Assembly: GCA_949297765.1 (NCBI GenBank)
Contig: CASFTV010000017.1
Coordinates: forward strand, 1-64,000
Direction: 5' to 3'
From: an uncultured bacterium
GTDB lineage: Bacteria; Verrucomicrobiota; Lentisphaeria; Victivallales; UBA1829
Length of the DNA stretch: 64,000 nucleotides
This document shows, one piece after another, positions 1 through 8,028 of the stretch. Numbering within the stretch: position 1 is the stretch's first letter; every line of letters starts with the position of its first letter. The translations under genes were made by a program, and so were the position numbers. The notes under the pieces were generated by a model. The model searched no databases. It saw only the letters and a list, made by a program, of their open reading frames with translations, and was not told the DNA's origin.

Positions 1-52
1 TTTCTCACCGCCGCGCCCGCGGCCACTCGAAAAGGTTTGGAAAAAGGAGAGC

Positions 53-96
53 GCGAGAGGGAAACAACCTTTCCTCAAAAGGTTTTTCCCTCTCGC
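53..96 (-). terminator. Long terminator hairpin ending the LacI/GH13 operon
   Basis: A long inverted repeat starts 21 nt beyond the stop of the last operon gene on the minus strand. The outer arms GCGAGAGGGAAA and TTTCCCTCTCGC pair over 12 bp. A mismatch and a second stem (AACCTT against AAGGTT) follow inside. Reading along the minus strand, the hairpin is followed within about 10 nt by CTTTTTCC, a short U-tract. The stem is longer than a typical intrinsic terminator, but position and orientation fit operon termination. Confidence 0.6.
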
Positions 97-117
97 AAAC
101 AAAGAACCCGAAAAAAA

Positions 118-1578
118 TCAGCGGGACCAGCGCTCTGTCAAAGAAATCCGCTCACCCGGTTTGAGCCAGCGGATCGGCCCATGCGATTCCAGTTCCGTAA
201 AACGCTCACAAAAAAACAAATGCAGAGGCGCATTGCCATCCGGAGCATGATTGCTTCCTTCATACACGATCCGCAGCCGGGAGTCCTTTTCCGCCTCCGC
301 CTGAATTACCGTATTTTTACACCATGCACGCAACTCAAAAAAATCCTCCGGCGTTTCCTCTTGAATATCTACCCGCAACTCAATTTCATTTTTCGCGCGG
401 ATGAGACCTACCGCACTTCCGTGTTTCGCAACATGAAGTTCTGCGGAAGAAGACCTTTTCCCTTCCGGAAGAAGGACTCGCTTCAAAGGAAAACTGTCGA
501 GCCGGGTAATGCTCCAGACACCAAGAAGACGCTCATACGGAGCCGTATTTATCAGCGAATTTTCCACTTCCAGAACATTGGATTCCGGCGCAATCCGGAT
601 CCGGTACTCATACACAACTTGAAACAGCGCACTTTCCGAAGAGACCATCCGTATTTCTCCTTCCGCAGGGAATTCAATACGGAATTTTCCATGCAGGAGA
701 AGAGGATCATTCGGATGAAATGACTTCGACGGCTGAACTCGCATAAAATGACCTCCGGCGGAATCCGGGACTCGTCCGCGGACCGTTCTCCTGTCTGCCG
801 GAGGAACCGACGATTTCAGCAGCGAACGGTTCCCGTTCACGGAAAATTCCATAATCCTTCCCCCCAATTCAGGAACAAGGACTGCGGAAAGAGCTCCATT
901 TTCAATGCGGTAGGCGTTCTGAAACTCCTTCCAGACAATTTTCTGAATCCGGATTTTCTTCCACTCCGGAGCCGGAGGATACATCACATCCGTCCGGAGA
1001 TTCTGTTCATGGATTTTCCGATTCCGTTTCAGAGCGGCGCGCAGTTTTTCCGGATTTTCCGTCCGAATCACAGGATCGCCCCATGCGACGCGCTGAAGCG
1101 GAAATCCCGATTTCCCAAATTCACCGCGCAGTTCAAGCTGGCTCCTTCCCCGCAGATCAATCCGGACAGGGACGGGGCGTTCTCCAAGTCGTACCGTTTG
1201 CCGGAACACCTCCTTCCGATCCGCCATGACGACGAAGCGGACATCCGCGGAACTTCCGCAGTCTTCCGGATGACGTTCCTCGTCGATTCCGATCATGGCG
1301 GAGAAGGAGTCTGCCGTCCGGTCCAGATTATAAACGACACTGAATCCGGTATGTCCGCAAAGCCCTTTTCTGAATTTAACTCCACCGATGGAAATCGGTC
1401 CGTTGCCCGAAAGATTGGTGTTGATCTGCGGGAGCTTGTGCCCATCCTGTGTCCAGCTCCATGCGGCATCGGTCCACGGCAGAGTCTCCAGTCCGACTTC
1501 CGCACCCGCACAGGCCAGTCCGGAAAGCAGAAGCACTCCCGCGGGTATTCGACTCCGTTCAAAACTGAAAACGGACAT
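118..1578 (-). CDS. Secreted NPCBM-domain protein
   Basis: A 486-residue protein with an N-terminal signal peptide (hydrophobic stretch about residues 11-22, Ala-rich cleavage region near 25). Residues about 28-170 resemble the NPCBM/NEW2 module, a putative carbohydrate-binding domain of glycosidases. This rests on the pattern KFRKGLCGHTGFSVVYNL followed by GIDEE and a repeated beta-strand layout. The remaining 300 residues look like a mutarotase-type or glycosidase-accessory beta-sandwich; I see no catalytic signature. The start overlaps the stop of the upstream GH13 gene by 20 nt and has an AGGA site just before it. It is the last gene of the LacI operon, so it probably helps bind or process the same exported glycan. 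Confidence 0.75.
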   Translation of the reverse strand: MSVFSFERSRIPAGVLLLSGLACAGAEVGLETLPWTDAAWSWTQDGHKLPQINTNLSGNGPISIGGVKFRKGLCGHTGFSVVYNLDRTADSFSAMIGIDEERHPEDCGSSADVRFVVMADRKEVFRQTVRLGERPVPVRIDLRGRSQLELRGEFGKSGFPLQRVAWGDPVIRTENPEKLRAALKRNRKIHEQNLRTDVMYPPAPEWKKIRIQKIVWKEFQNAYRIENGALSAVLVPELGGRIMEFSVNGNRSLLKSSVPPADRRTVRGRVPDSAGGHFMRVQPSKSFHPNDPLLLHGKFRIEFPAEGEIRMVSSESALFQVVYEYRIRIAPESNVLEVENSLINTAPYERLLGVWSITRLDSFPLKRVLLPEGKRSSSAELHVAKHGSAVGLIRAKNEIELRVDIQEETPEDFFELRAWCKNTVIQAEAEKDSRLRIVYEGSNHAPDGNAPLHLFFCERFTELESHGPIRWLKPGERISLTERWSR

Positions 1579-4500
1579 TTTCCTGATTCCATCCGTTGAA
1601 CCGGACAGATTTCTTCAACGGGAAAAGAACCTGCCGCCACGCATTTTCCCGATCCCATTTTGTCTGCGGGACGATGGTCAACGAACCGATTCTGTAAACA
1701 TCCCCGTCCGTTTTCACCGGAGTTTCCGCCGGATTCATTGCGAAACGATATGTCGGGAGAGTCTTCGGAGCCTTTTTTCCCCGGCATCCCCAGCCGTATT
1801 CCACACGGATCTCCGGCTCCTCCCCGAACAGATAACGGATCTGATAGGAGAGCGCCGGATGACGGATGGAACCCCATGCGCTGGGATATCGCAGCAGTCC
1901 GTTGAATTCCAGAACGGTTTTCCCGTTTTCCGTATAGAGCTTCACCCGGGAATCATAATCTTCGCCGCTGGTCGCCGTTCCATTGTCGGAGCCGTATCCG
2001 CCAAAAGCCTGAAGTTCAAAATTCCGGAGAAGGGTTTTCCCGTTTTTATCCTTCAGCGCCCGCAGCTTTCCGTTGCGTGTGACATACGCCCGCCAGGCCG
2101 GATGCCGGATCTCCCACTCCCGGCTCTGATTTTCCAACGTCAGAGCCCCCTTCCGCAGAGAACAGCCGATCTCTTCTCCTTTCTCCCGGATTTCCGGATG
2201 GAGAATCAGCTCATGATCGCCGGACAGCACCGTAAAACAGCCGTCGATTTTTCCCACCCGGTTTTTCAGCAGAATCGTTCCGCTCTCTTTTTTCAGGAAA
2301 TTCCTGCGCTCAAGCGTTACACCGGCATCCGCTGTTTTCCAGATGATATACGGAGACCGGAAATCCGGAATGGAAAATCCGGAATTCCAGATCTCCGCCG
2401 GATCAACGATTTCCGGCTTCCGGTTCCGGTTGTACCCGGGGACGCCAAACCGGGGATGCGGTCTGTAAAAATCTTCAAGCACTCCTTCCGAGGTCATTAC
2501 ACACCACTGTTCCGCATCCAGATTTTCCATTACAGACTCTCCCTTGCTCGTCACGAGAATCCGGTCCGGACGGAAATCAAACACGATCGCACTCTTCCCT
2601 TTCGATACCCTGAAAACAGAGCCTTCCCGCTGGACCTCCATCTTCGAGCCCCGGTCCACCGGAACGATGTTCTTCACAAGAACTTTCCCCTCCGCATTTT
2701 TCAGATTGACAAGAGACCCCTCTTTTGTGAGATCAAGAGAATAGGCCCCGGAAGAAATGTTCCAGCCGTTCTGCACGGGAAGAATCCGGACGGGAAGCCG
2801 TTTTCCCCCGTTTTTCCGGACGACCGTTTTCTCCGGAGTCGTCCGCTTCATCTCGCGGAAAACGGCGACATCCCAGCCCCATGCAGAGAGGGGGATGGAA
2901 AAAACAACCGTCTCCCCGTTCGTTTTCAATGGGAGCTCCGTCCCGTTCCGCCACACTGTCCCCTTCAGCGCTTCCGGAAGAAGATGGCGGGGAACGGAAA
3001 CATTCACCGTCTGTCTGCGCGGAGAGAAATTCACCAGCGCAAGAGAAACATTCTCCCCATCCTTCCGGAGCAGATGAAAGACCACGGGAGAAGAAACCGC
3101 GGATTCCAGGTAAAGATCCTCTCCGTTCCGGAGTTCCGGAATCTCCTTCCGGGCTGCAATCAGCTCCTTCAGGAAGGGTCCGATGCCATTGTCCGCATCC
3201 TGATACACCATCGGAATGCCGCTCATCAGAAACGCCGTCGCCAGAAAGGACTGCTCCATCCCGATTCCGACAAGCCCCCGCGCACTCAAAGTGTCGTGAG
3301 AATCCGTATAGCGCATACTGAATGTTCCGCGCGGCTCCATGTAATAATCCTGATATTTCAAGTTCATGTAAGCCCGGACCAGTTCTTCCGTATCCATTTT
3401 CGGCAGGAGGGAGCGCATGACCCACTCCGCGATGAGTTTGTCATACAGGAAGTCGCAGTTCAGCATATAGGGAAATCCTGTGAGTTCCGCAAGAAGAACG
3501 CCGTCCGGATTGACCTGTTTCAAATTGCTCCGCAGCGTTTTCAGAAGAAGCATTCCGGATTCCCGGCGGGTTACGCTGGCTCGCTGGAACGGGATCGGCG
3601 GAAGTTTTCCGCCATTCTCCTTCAGAGATTTGTTCCACCAGTCGGCGGGAACATTTTTCGGGACTCTGGAAAGATTCGGGAAATCTTTTCTGCGCCAGTT
3701 CGGCACATGCGATCCGTCGGGGACATCAACACGGAATCCGTCGAGACCGTATTCCCGCGCCAGATCCGCCACAACCCGCCCGACATACTCCCGCCAGGAC
3801 GGCGATCCATAATCAAAACACCAGTAGTGAAGCGCATTTCCGTTTTTGTCGAAGGTCAAATCCCACGGTTTGTTTCCGCGCAGCGGACCGTATTCCGGAC
3901 GTCCTCCATGCGGAACATGATCCTGCAGAAACCGGATTCCCGCCTTCTGAGCCGTATGAATCAGCGCCTTGTATTCCTCCGCGGTTCCGAGCTTCGGATT
4001 GATCTTCCGGTAATCCCTCGGATTGTAAATTCCCGTCTCCTCCACCGGCATCGTCCAGAGCGTATTGAATCCCAGCTGTTTCAATCGCGGAATCAGTTCC
4101 ATTTCTGCCGCATTGAACCCGCCCAGATTCCGCGACGCATTGACATTGCCCATCGGATAAAAACAGTACAGAACAGCGTCCTTCAGCCAGTCCGCCCGGT
4201 CGGACGGAACCCTCAAACCGAGATGTTCCAGCATCTCCCAGCAGCCTCCGCGGAAGGCCGTTTCCAGACTGTTCCGCTTCACGCTCCAGTACACCGGACC
4301 AATCTCCTGTTCCTCTCCGGGATACGCCCAGCCGAAAGAGGCGAAATTTGCCTGAATCCAGCAGGCTCCTTTTGTCCCGGTCAGCTGAAAGTTCGCCAGA
4401 TCCTTCAAATTGTCCAGATACAGCAGAAGCGTCCGGCCCTTCCGGTATTCATACAGACTGAACGGAGAGCGGACCCAGTGTTCCTCCAGACGGATTTCCC

Positions 4501-5059
4501 GCCCGAGTTTTGACAGATCCGTCAGCGGCTGTTCCGTGGTCCCGGGCCTCAGGTAGCGTCCCGTTTTCCCGATCGGAAGATTCAGCGCCACAAAACTGAA
4601 CAGCGCCGGCTGATCCGTTTGCTCAGACGGCATAGAACTCATCCGAAGCGTGTTGGAAACCAGATCCGCTTTTCCGTTCACGCCGAAGCAGATTTCCGAG
4701 CGGATGCGCCATTCTCCGACTTTGTAATATAACGTCAGCTGCTTCGTTTCGTTTTTCCAATCATATTTCTCCAGCACACAGGGCGCCTTCCCCTGAACGG
4801 TCTTCCATTCCGGAACGCCGCGTTGCTGATACCGGAAAAGATCCGGCTGAATACACGTTCCCGCCGGCCAGCCGGGTCCCCAGTTGAACGGTGCGATGCC
4901 GTGCGGATTCTTCAGAATCTCCTCTTCGTTCCAGCTGAGCGATTTCCAGAATCCGTTCCGGTCGTCGAACCGGAATTCCCACGGACCGCTGCGGATCGTT
5001 TTCTCCGCGGCGGAAAGAGAAAGACACAGACAGATCAGAAAAATAATTTTTCGTTTCAT
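1559..5059 (-). CDS. Secreted GH13 alpha-amylase-family protein, multidomain
   Basis: A 1166-residue protein beginning with a signal peptide (MKRKIIFLICLCLSLSAAEK). I prefer this ATG to one 14 codons upstream because the signal peptide starts here. Residues about 295-660 form a GH13-type barrel. The expected catalytic residues are visible: Asp445 in GFRVDV, Glu525 in LLAELTG and Asp589 in DSHDT, so the enzyme should be active on alpha-glucosidic or related linkages. About 290 residues before the barrel and 500 after it are beta-rich and not assigned; this is far longer than a plain amylase. It lies 38 nt downstream of the prepilin-like gene and overlaps the NPCBM gene. Exact substrate is unknown. 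Confidence 0.85.
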   Translation of the reverse strand: MKRKIIFLICLCLSLSAAEKTIRSGPWEFRFDDRNGFWKSLSWNEEEILKNPHGIAPFNWGPGWPAGTCIQPDLFRYQQRGVPEWKTVQGKAPCVLEKYDWKNETKQLTLYYKVGEWRIRSEICFGVNGKADLVSNTLRMSSMPSEQTDQPALFSFVALNLPIGKTGRYLRPGTTEQPLTDLSKLGREIRLEEHWVRSPFSLYEYRKGRTLLLYLDNLKDLANFQLTGTKGACWIQANFASFGWAYPGEEQEIGPVYWSVKRNSLETAFRGGCWEMLEHLGLRVPSDRADWLKDAVLYCFYPMGNVNASRNLGGFNAAEMELIPRLKQLGFNTLWTMPVEETGIYNPRDYRKINPKLGTAEEYKALIHTAQKAGIRFLQDHVPHGGRPEYGPLRGNKPWDLTFDKNGNALHYWCFDYGSPSWREYVGRVVADLAREYGLDGFRVDVPDGSHVPNWRRKDFPNLSRVPKNVPADWWNKSLKENGGKLPPIPFQRASVTRRESGMLLLKTLRSNLKQVNPDGVLLAELTGFPYMLNCDFLYDKLIAEWVMRSLLPKMDTEELVRAYMNLKYQDYYMEPRGTFSMRYTDSHDTLSARGLVGIGMEQSFLATAFLMSGIPMVYQDADNGIGPFLKELIAARKEIPELRNGEDLYLESAVSSPVVFHLLRKDGENVSLALVNFSPRRQTVNVSVPRHLLPEALKGTVWRNGTELPLKTNGETVVFSIPLSAWGWDVAVFREMKRTTPEKTVVRKNGGKRLPVRILPVQNGWNISSGAYSLDLTKEGSLVNLKNAEGKVLVKNIVPVDRGSKMEVQREGSVFRVSKGKSAIVFDFRPDRILVTSKGESVMENLDAEQWCVMTSEGVLEDFYRPHPRFGVPGYNRNRKPEIVDPAEIWNSGFSIPDFRSPYIIWKTADAGVTLERRNFLKKESGTILLKNRVGKIDGCFTVLSGDHELILHPEIREKGEEIGCSLRKGALTLENQSREWEIRHPAWRAYVTRNGKLRALKDKNGKTLLRNFELQAFGGYGSDNGTATSGEDYDSRVKLYTENGKTVLEFNGLLRYPSAWGSIRHPALSYQIRYLFGEEPEIRVEYGWGCRGKKAPKTLPTYRFAMNPAETPVKTDGDVYRIGSLTIVPQTKWDRENAWRQVLFPLKKSVRFNGWNQENVRFQF

Positions 5060-5097
5060 CGTTTCAATCCTTTGTAATTTCAATGCGGCGGCACAGC

Positions 5098-5811
5098 TCA
5101 TTCCTGCGCGCCGGTCTTATAGTTGAACCAGGTTTCCGAATAGATCCACCGATCACCGTTGTAGGTCCCTCCGAGGGGACCCGAAGAAATCAGAGCGGCA
5201 TAGGAAAACTCCGCCACATGAGAGTCGAAAAACGCATAACACCCCCGGGAAAGATGGCGCAAATGAAGATAGGCATAGCCGAAATAAACCGCATTCTGCC
5301 GTTTCTGCCCTCCGTGCCCGGAATCCCCGAACTGAATGAACATGGAAGGGGCTTTCATTTTCTCCACCTTGAACGCATATCCGACCTTGCTTCCCACGGA
5401 GGTTTTGATCCGGCAGTCCTTGTTCTGCTTTTCCATATTGGAGTTCCGGAACTCCGCCCCCGCGATTCCGTAGCCGTCCAGATAGCGGCTGGCGGCAGAA
5501 ACCTTGATCGGCAGTGTCGGACAGCGCATGATGGCCGGTTCCTGATTGGCCTTGTAGTTGGCAAACAGAATTCTCGACCAGTACTCCTGCTGGTTTGCAT
5601 CCAGCATTGTGGTGGCCAGATATCCCTGATTGTCGTTCAGATACAGAGTCGCCACCTGGGATAATCCCTTCAAATTTGATTTACAGCCGACACTCTGCGC
5701 CTTTTTCCGCGCCGACTGCAGCGCGGGAAGCAGAAGCCCAATTAAAATAGCCAGGATCGCAACAACAACCAGAAGCTCTATCAAAGTAAAATTTTTTCTC
5801 TTTTCATTCAT
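5098..5811 (-). CDS. Prepilin-like protein with N-terminal methylation motif
   Basis: A 237-residue protein with a type IV prepilin leader: short basic N-terminus, then [16 protein letters not shown] with the conserved Glu at position +5, then one hydrophobic helix. The rest is a soluble domain with a late FFDSHV motif, like the large families of such proteins (related to the H-X9-DG type) that are greatly expanded in Lentisphaerota and Planctomycetota. These are usually surface or pseudopilin-like proteins of unknown function. The start overlaps the LacI gene by 8 nt, so translation is probably coupled. Its place between a sugar-type regulator and a secreted glycosidase suggests a role in handling the substrate at the cell surface, which is inference. 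Confidence 0.85.
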   Translation of the reverse strand: MNEKRKNFTLIELLVVVAILAILIGLLLPALQSARKKAQSVGCKSNLKGLSQVATLYLNDNQGYLATTMLDANQQEYWSRILFANYKANQEPAIMRCPTLPIKVSAASRYLDGYGIAGAEFRNSNMEKQNKDCRIKTSVGSKVGYAFKVEKMKAPSMFIQFGDSGHGGQKRQNAVYFGYAYLHLRHLSRGCYAFFDSHVAEFSYAALISSGPLGGTYNGDRWIYSETWFNYKTGAQE

Positions 5812-6844
5812 ACAGGATTCCTTTCCTCTGACAGCTTAATTTCATTGTGAAGGATTCGTAAAAAGGATCGGCGAACTGTTCTCTGCAGAAATTTTTCATC
5901 TCCGCATTGTCCAGGAAGCGGAAGGGTATTTCCGTCGGCCGGATCTGTTTGTCCCCCTCTTCGAGCATCTGCATCATCCGTCGGACGGATTGCTGGACAA
6001 TCGCCTTGAAATCGGATGCCGCCACGCCGATGACACAGGGATCGGAGATGCAGTCGCACGGCAGCGTGTAACTGTAAAACAACCGTGGAAACTTCTTTTT
6101 TCTTTTTCTTGCACAGCTCGCCAGAAGAGACGCGGCAAACGTACTGGACGTGAATACCGCCGCATCGGGTTTCATGTCCCGGATCCGGTCGAAATCTTCC
6201 GCAGAGGAAAAGAAATCCAGCGCGACGCCGAGAGCTTCCATTCCATACCGGTCCGCCTCCGCCCGGAGGAAACCGGCCCATGAGGTTTTCTCCGGGATTA
6301 CCATGCTGCGGCAGCCAAGCTCATGAAAGCGGCGGACCGCCCGTTTGAGCGGCTCTTCCGCATCCCGTTGAATGCCGTTGAACGCCGGATGCGATGAATG
6401 AATCTGAAAAATCGGATAATCCATCAATCCCGCCGAACGCAGATACTCCGCAGGAAATACCCCAAGCCCGTAAAAAATTCCGTCCGCCTGACGCCCGATC
6501 AAATTCTCCAGACACCGCCGCTCCTCCTCCGGATCAAACCGCGTAATCCCGATCAGCAGCTGATAACCATATTTCGCACATTCGTTCAGAAGCGACTGCG
6601 CAAGAAACCCGAAATAATCACTGCAAATATCGCCGACAACAAGACCAAGCGTCCTGCTCCGCCCGCTCTTCAGCGCACGCGCCATCGTGGACGGGTGATA
6701 ATTCAATTCCCGGACCGCCCGGTCAATCTTTTCCTTCGTCGACTTCGCAATCTTCGCCGAAAGCGGATGATTGTTCAGATACAGCGAAACCAGCGCCTTG
6801 GTCACTCCAACCCGTTCCGCAATGTCCTTCAATGTTGTCCGCAC
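5804..6844 (-). CDS. LacI-family transcriptional regulator
   Basis: A 346-residue protein. Residues 3-25 are a LacI-type helix-turn-helix ([20 protein letters not shown]), then a hinge ([13 protein letters not shown]) and a periplasmic-binding-protein-like effector domain beginning at TLGLVVGD. It is the first gene of a four-gene operon and presumably controls it in response to a sugar from the GH13/NPCBM system. A sigma70 promoter (6886-6914) and a palindrome with a central CG (6861-6872) lie directly upstream, which suggests autoregulation. The C-terminus overlaps the prepilin gene. Confidence 0.92.
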   Translation of the reverse strand: MRTTLKDIAERVGVTKALVSLYLNNHPLSAKIAKSTKEKIDRAVRELNYHPSTMARALKSGRSRTLGLVVGDICSDYFGFLAQSLLNECAKYGYQLLIGITRFDPEEERRCLENLIGRQADGIFYGLGVFPAEYLRSAGLMDYPIFQIHSSHPAFNGIQRDAEEPLKRAVRRFHELGCRSMVIPEKTSWAGFLRAEADRYGMEALGVALDFFSSAEDFDRIRDMKPDAAVFTSSTFAASLLASCARKRKKKFPRLFYSYTLPCDCISDPCVIGVAASDFKAIVQQSVRRMMQMLEEGDKQIRPTEIPFRFLDNAEMKNFCREQFADPFYESFTMKLSCQRKGILYE

Positions 6845-6860
6845 AAGCGCGCCCTTTAAT

Positions 6861-6872
6861 TTAATCGGTTAA
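6861..6872. promoter_or_regulatory. Putative LacI operator
   Basis: TTAATCGGTTAA is a near-palindrome: 5 of 6 positions pair between the half-sites around a central CG, the usual form of LacI-family operators. It lies between the predicted -10 and the LacI start codon, where a bound repressor would block transcription. The assignment to this LacI protein is by position. Confidence 0.55.
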
Positions 6873-6885
6873 ACCATCTGTTTTA

Positions 6886-6914
6886 ATTATACTCCATTCC
6901 CGGAAATTTGTCAA
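6886..6914 (-). promoter_or_regulatory. Consensus sigma70 promoter of the LacI/GH13 operon
   Basis: On the minus strand TTGACA (6909-6914) and TATAAT (6886-6891) are separated by exactly 17 bp, a perfect match to the housekeeping consensus. Transcription would start near 6880, giving a leader of about 35 nt that contains the operator. A promoter this strong implies that repression sets expression. Confidence 0.75.
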
Positions 6915-6945
6915 GAGGGGAAACCCCAAAAAGAATAAAAAAAAT

Positions 6946-6968
6946 TCCGCCGGGGAGGTCCTGGCGGA
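6946..6968 (-). terminator. Rho-independent terminator after the small lipoprotein gene
   Basis: On the minus strand TCCGCC and GGCGGA form the stem with a short inner GG/CC pair, followed directly by ATTTTTTTTATT. It lies about 27 nt past the lipoprotein stop and separates that cassette from the LacI operon promoter. Confidence 0.8.
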
Positions 6969-6994
6969 CACAAAAAACACAATACAAACAAAAA

Positions 6995-7210
6995 CTATTC
7001 ACTTCCGCCATCTGCTCCAGGATTCTTTTTTCCCCATTCTCCCGGAATCAGCGACAATCCATTCATCACACTGGTAGCCGGATCAATATTCCGAGCCGGC
7101 GAAAGCTCAAATCGAGCATCTTTTCCATTGCTTGTGATATTGACCGTACATCCGGCCAAAACCAGCGACAGAACCACCAGTATTCCACATTTCCATCGAC
7201 GATTCTCCAT
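6995..7210 (-). CDS. Small predicted lipoprotein
   Basis: A 71-residue protein starting at the ATG preceded by AGGAGGG at good distance; a longer reading from 7249 would run through a structured repeat and is rejected. The N-terminus is a lipoprotein signal (MENRRWKCGILVVLSLVLAGC), with Cys21 as the acylation site. The mature part is about 50 residues and resembles no family I know. It follows, after a structured repeat, a cassette of LamG and small membrane proteins; a role like the outer-membrane spanin lipoprotein of phages is possible but unproven. Confidence 0.6.
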   Translation of the reverse strand: MENRRWKCGILVVLSLVLAGCTVNITSNGKDARFELSPARNIDPATSVMNGLSLIPGEWGKKNPGADGGSE

Positions 7211-7230
7211 CTTTCCCTCCTGTAAAAAAT

Positions 7231-7316
7231 CGGAAAAATGCGACAGCATTTTTCCGGGTCAAGGACTCTGTCCTTGTCGCGGTCCAGCGGCGAGACGCTG
7301 GTCGTGCGAAGCACGA
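7231..7316 (-). repeat. Four-hairpin dispersed repeat, copy 1
   Basis: An 86-nt element that folds into four adjacent hairpins. H1 is 7231-7256 (11-bp stem, loop GACA). H2 is 7260-7276 (CAAGGAC/GTCCTTG, 3-nt loop). H3 is 7284-7301 (CCAGCG/CGCTGG, loop GCGAGA). H4 is 7302-7316 (TCGTGC/GCACGA, loop GAA). A second copy lies at 14100-14185. On the minus strand the order is H4-H3-H2-H1, then ATTTTTTA, then the Shine-Dalgarno and start of the lipoprotein gene 20 nt away. H1 plus the T-run therefore looks like an intrinsic terminator or attenuator. Confidence 0.85.
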
Positions 7317-7360
7317 AATCAAATCCCCCCATTTTCCACCCCGGAATCCCCCAATCCCAT

Positions 7361-7630
7361 TCAAATGGGCGGCCGTTTTATGATCGGCACATGAATCATC
7401 TTGTGATACTGTTCAATCGCGGCGAGTTTTTCACTGTTTTCACTGACTCTCCCTTCCATTTTTTCAATCCGCGCGGCATGGGCAAGCATATTTCCCATGC
7501 AGTCCGCCTTCAATACATATTGCGTCAGCGACTTGTGGAGCAGCCGGATTTCAGCGGCAACCCAGCCGAGAACGCCGGTCATCACGACCAGTGCTCCGGA
7601 GAGCATCGCAATAGCCCACCCCTCCGTCAT
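7361..7630 (-). CDS. Small one-TM protein, holin- or Rz-like
   Basis: An 89-residue protein starting MTEGWAIAML, preceded by GGAGG. One hydrophobic helix (about residues 5-25) is followed by a heptad-rich, probably coiled-coil region (about 45-80). The layout resembles small phage lysis or haemolysin XhlA-type proteins, but no diagnostic motif is seen. It overlaps the preceding gene by ATGA and is followed by the structured repeat. Function is not recognised with certainty. Confidence 0.5.
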   Translation of the reverse strand: MTEGWAIAMLSGALVVMTGVLGWVAAEIRLLHKSLTQYVLKADCMGNMLAHAARIEKMEGRVSENSEKLAAIEQYHKMIHVPIIKRPPI

Positions 7631-8028
7631 TTCTGAACCTCCTCCGGCTGATTCCATCCGGACCATCCGAAAAGATTGCACAGATTCGAAAATTGCCTCG
7701 CCTTGTTCCAGACAAGATAACGCCTCGGATCATACCAGGCATACTTTGCAAAAGCGACGGTTTTTCCGTTCCGGTAAAAACGCTCGTTGGATTCTTCGAA
7801 CTCGTCCCGCGTTCCGCCTTCATAATACTCCATATCATGAATCAAAGCGACGACGCAAAGCGATGGATGCAGTTCATCCAGCGTTCCGCGGAGCCATTCC
7901 GGGAAACGGTCCGGTCCGATTCCGTTGTAAATCCGGGAGATCTGCTCAACGGTGTAACGGTCAAGGATGGCCGCGTTTTCCAGATTTCTTTTGCGAGCTT
8001 CCGCAATGAGTTTTTCGATCTCCATCAT
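7627..8028 (-). CDS. Small protein with PLA2-like HD...Y...G pattern
   Basis: A 133-residue protein. The centre carries ALIHDMEYYEGGTRDEF followed by SNERF, which recalls the His-Asp-x-x-Tyr-x-x-Gly signature of phospholipase A2-like domains found in viral capsid and phage-associated proteins. The second half is rich in Trp and Tyr. It has no signal peptide or membrane helix. It overlaps both neighbours by ATGA (LamG protein before it, one-TM protein after it). The phospholipase resemblance is weak and rests on the motif only. Confidence 0.5.
   Translation of the reverse strand: MMEIEKLIAEARKRNLENAAILDRYTVEQISRIYNGIGPDRFPEWLRGTLDELHPSLCVVALIHDMEYYEGGTRDEFEESNERFYRNGKTVAFAKYAWYDPRRYLVWNKARQFSNLCNLFGWSGWNQPEEVQK

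Noticed and set aside
1388-4513. A 1041-codon open frame on the plus strand
   Set aside because: Antisense to the GH13 gene, whose catalytic motifs prove the minus-strand reading.
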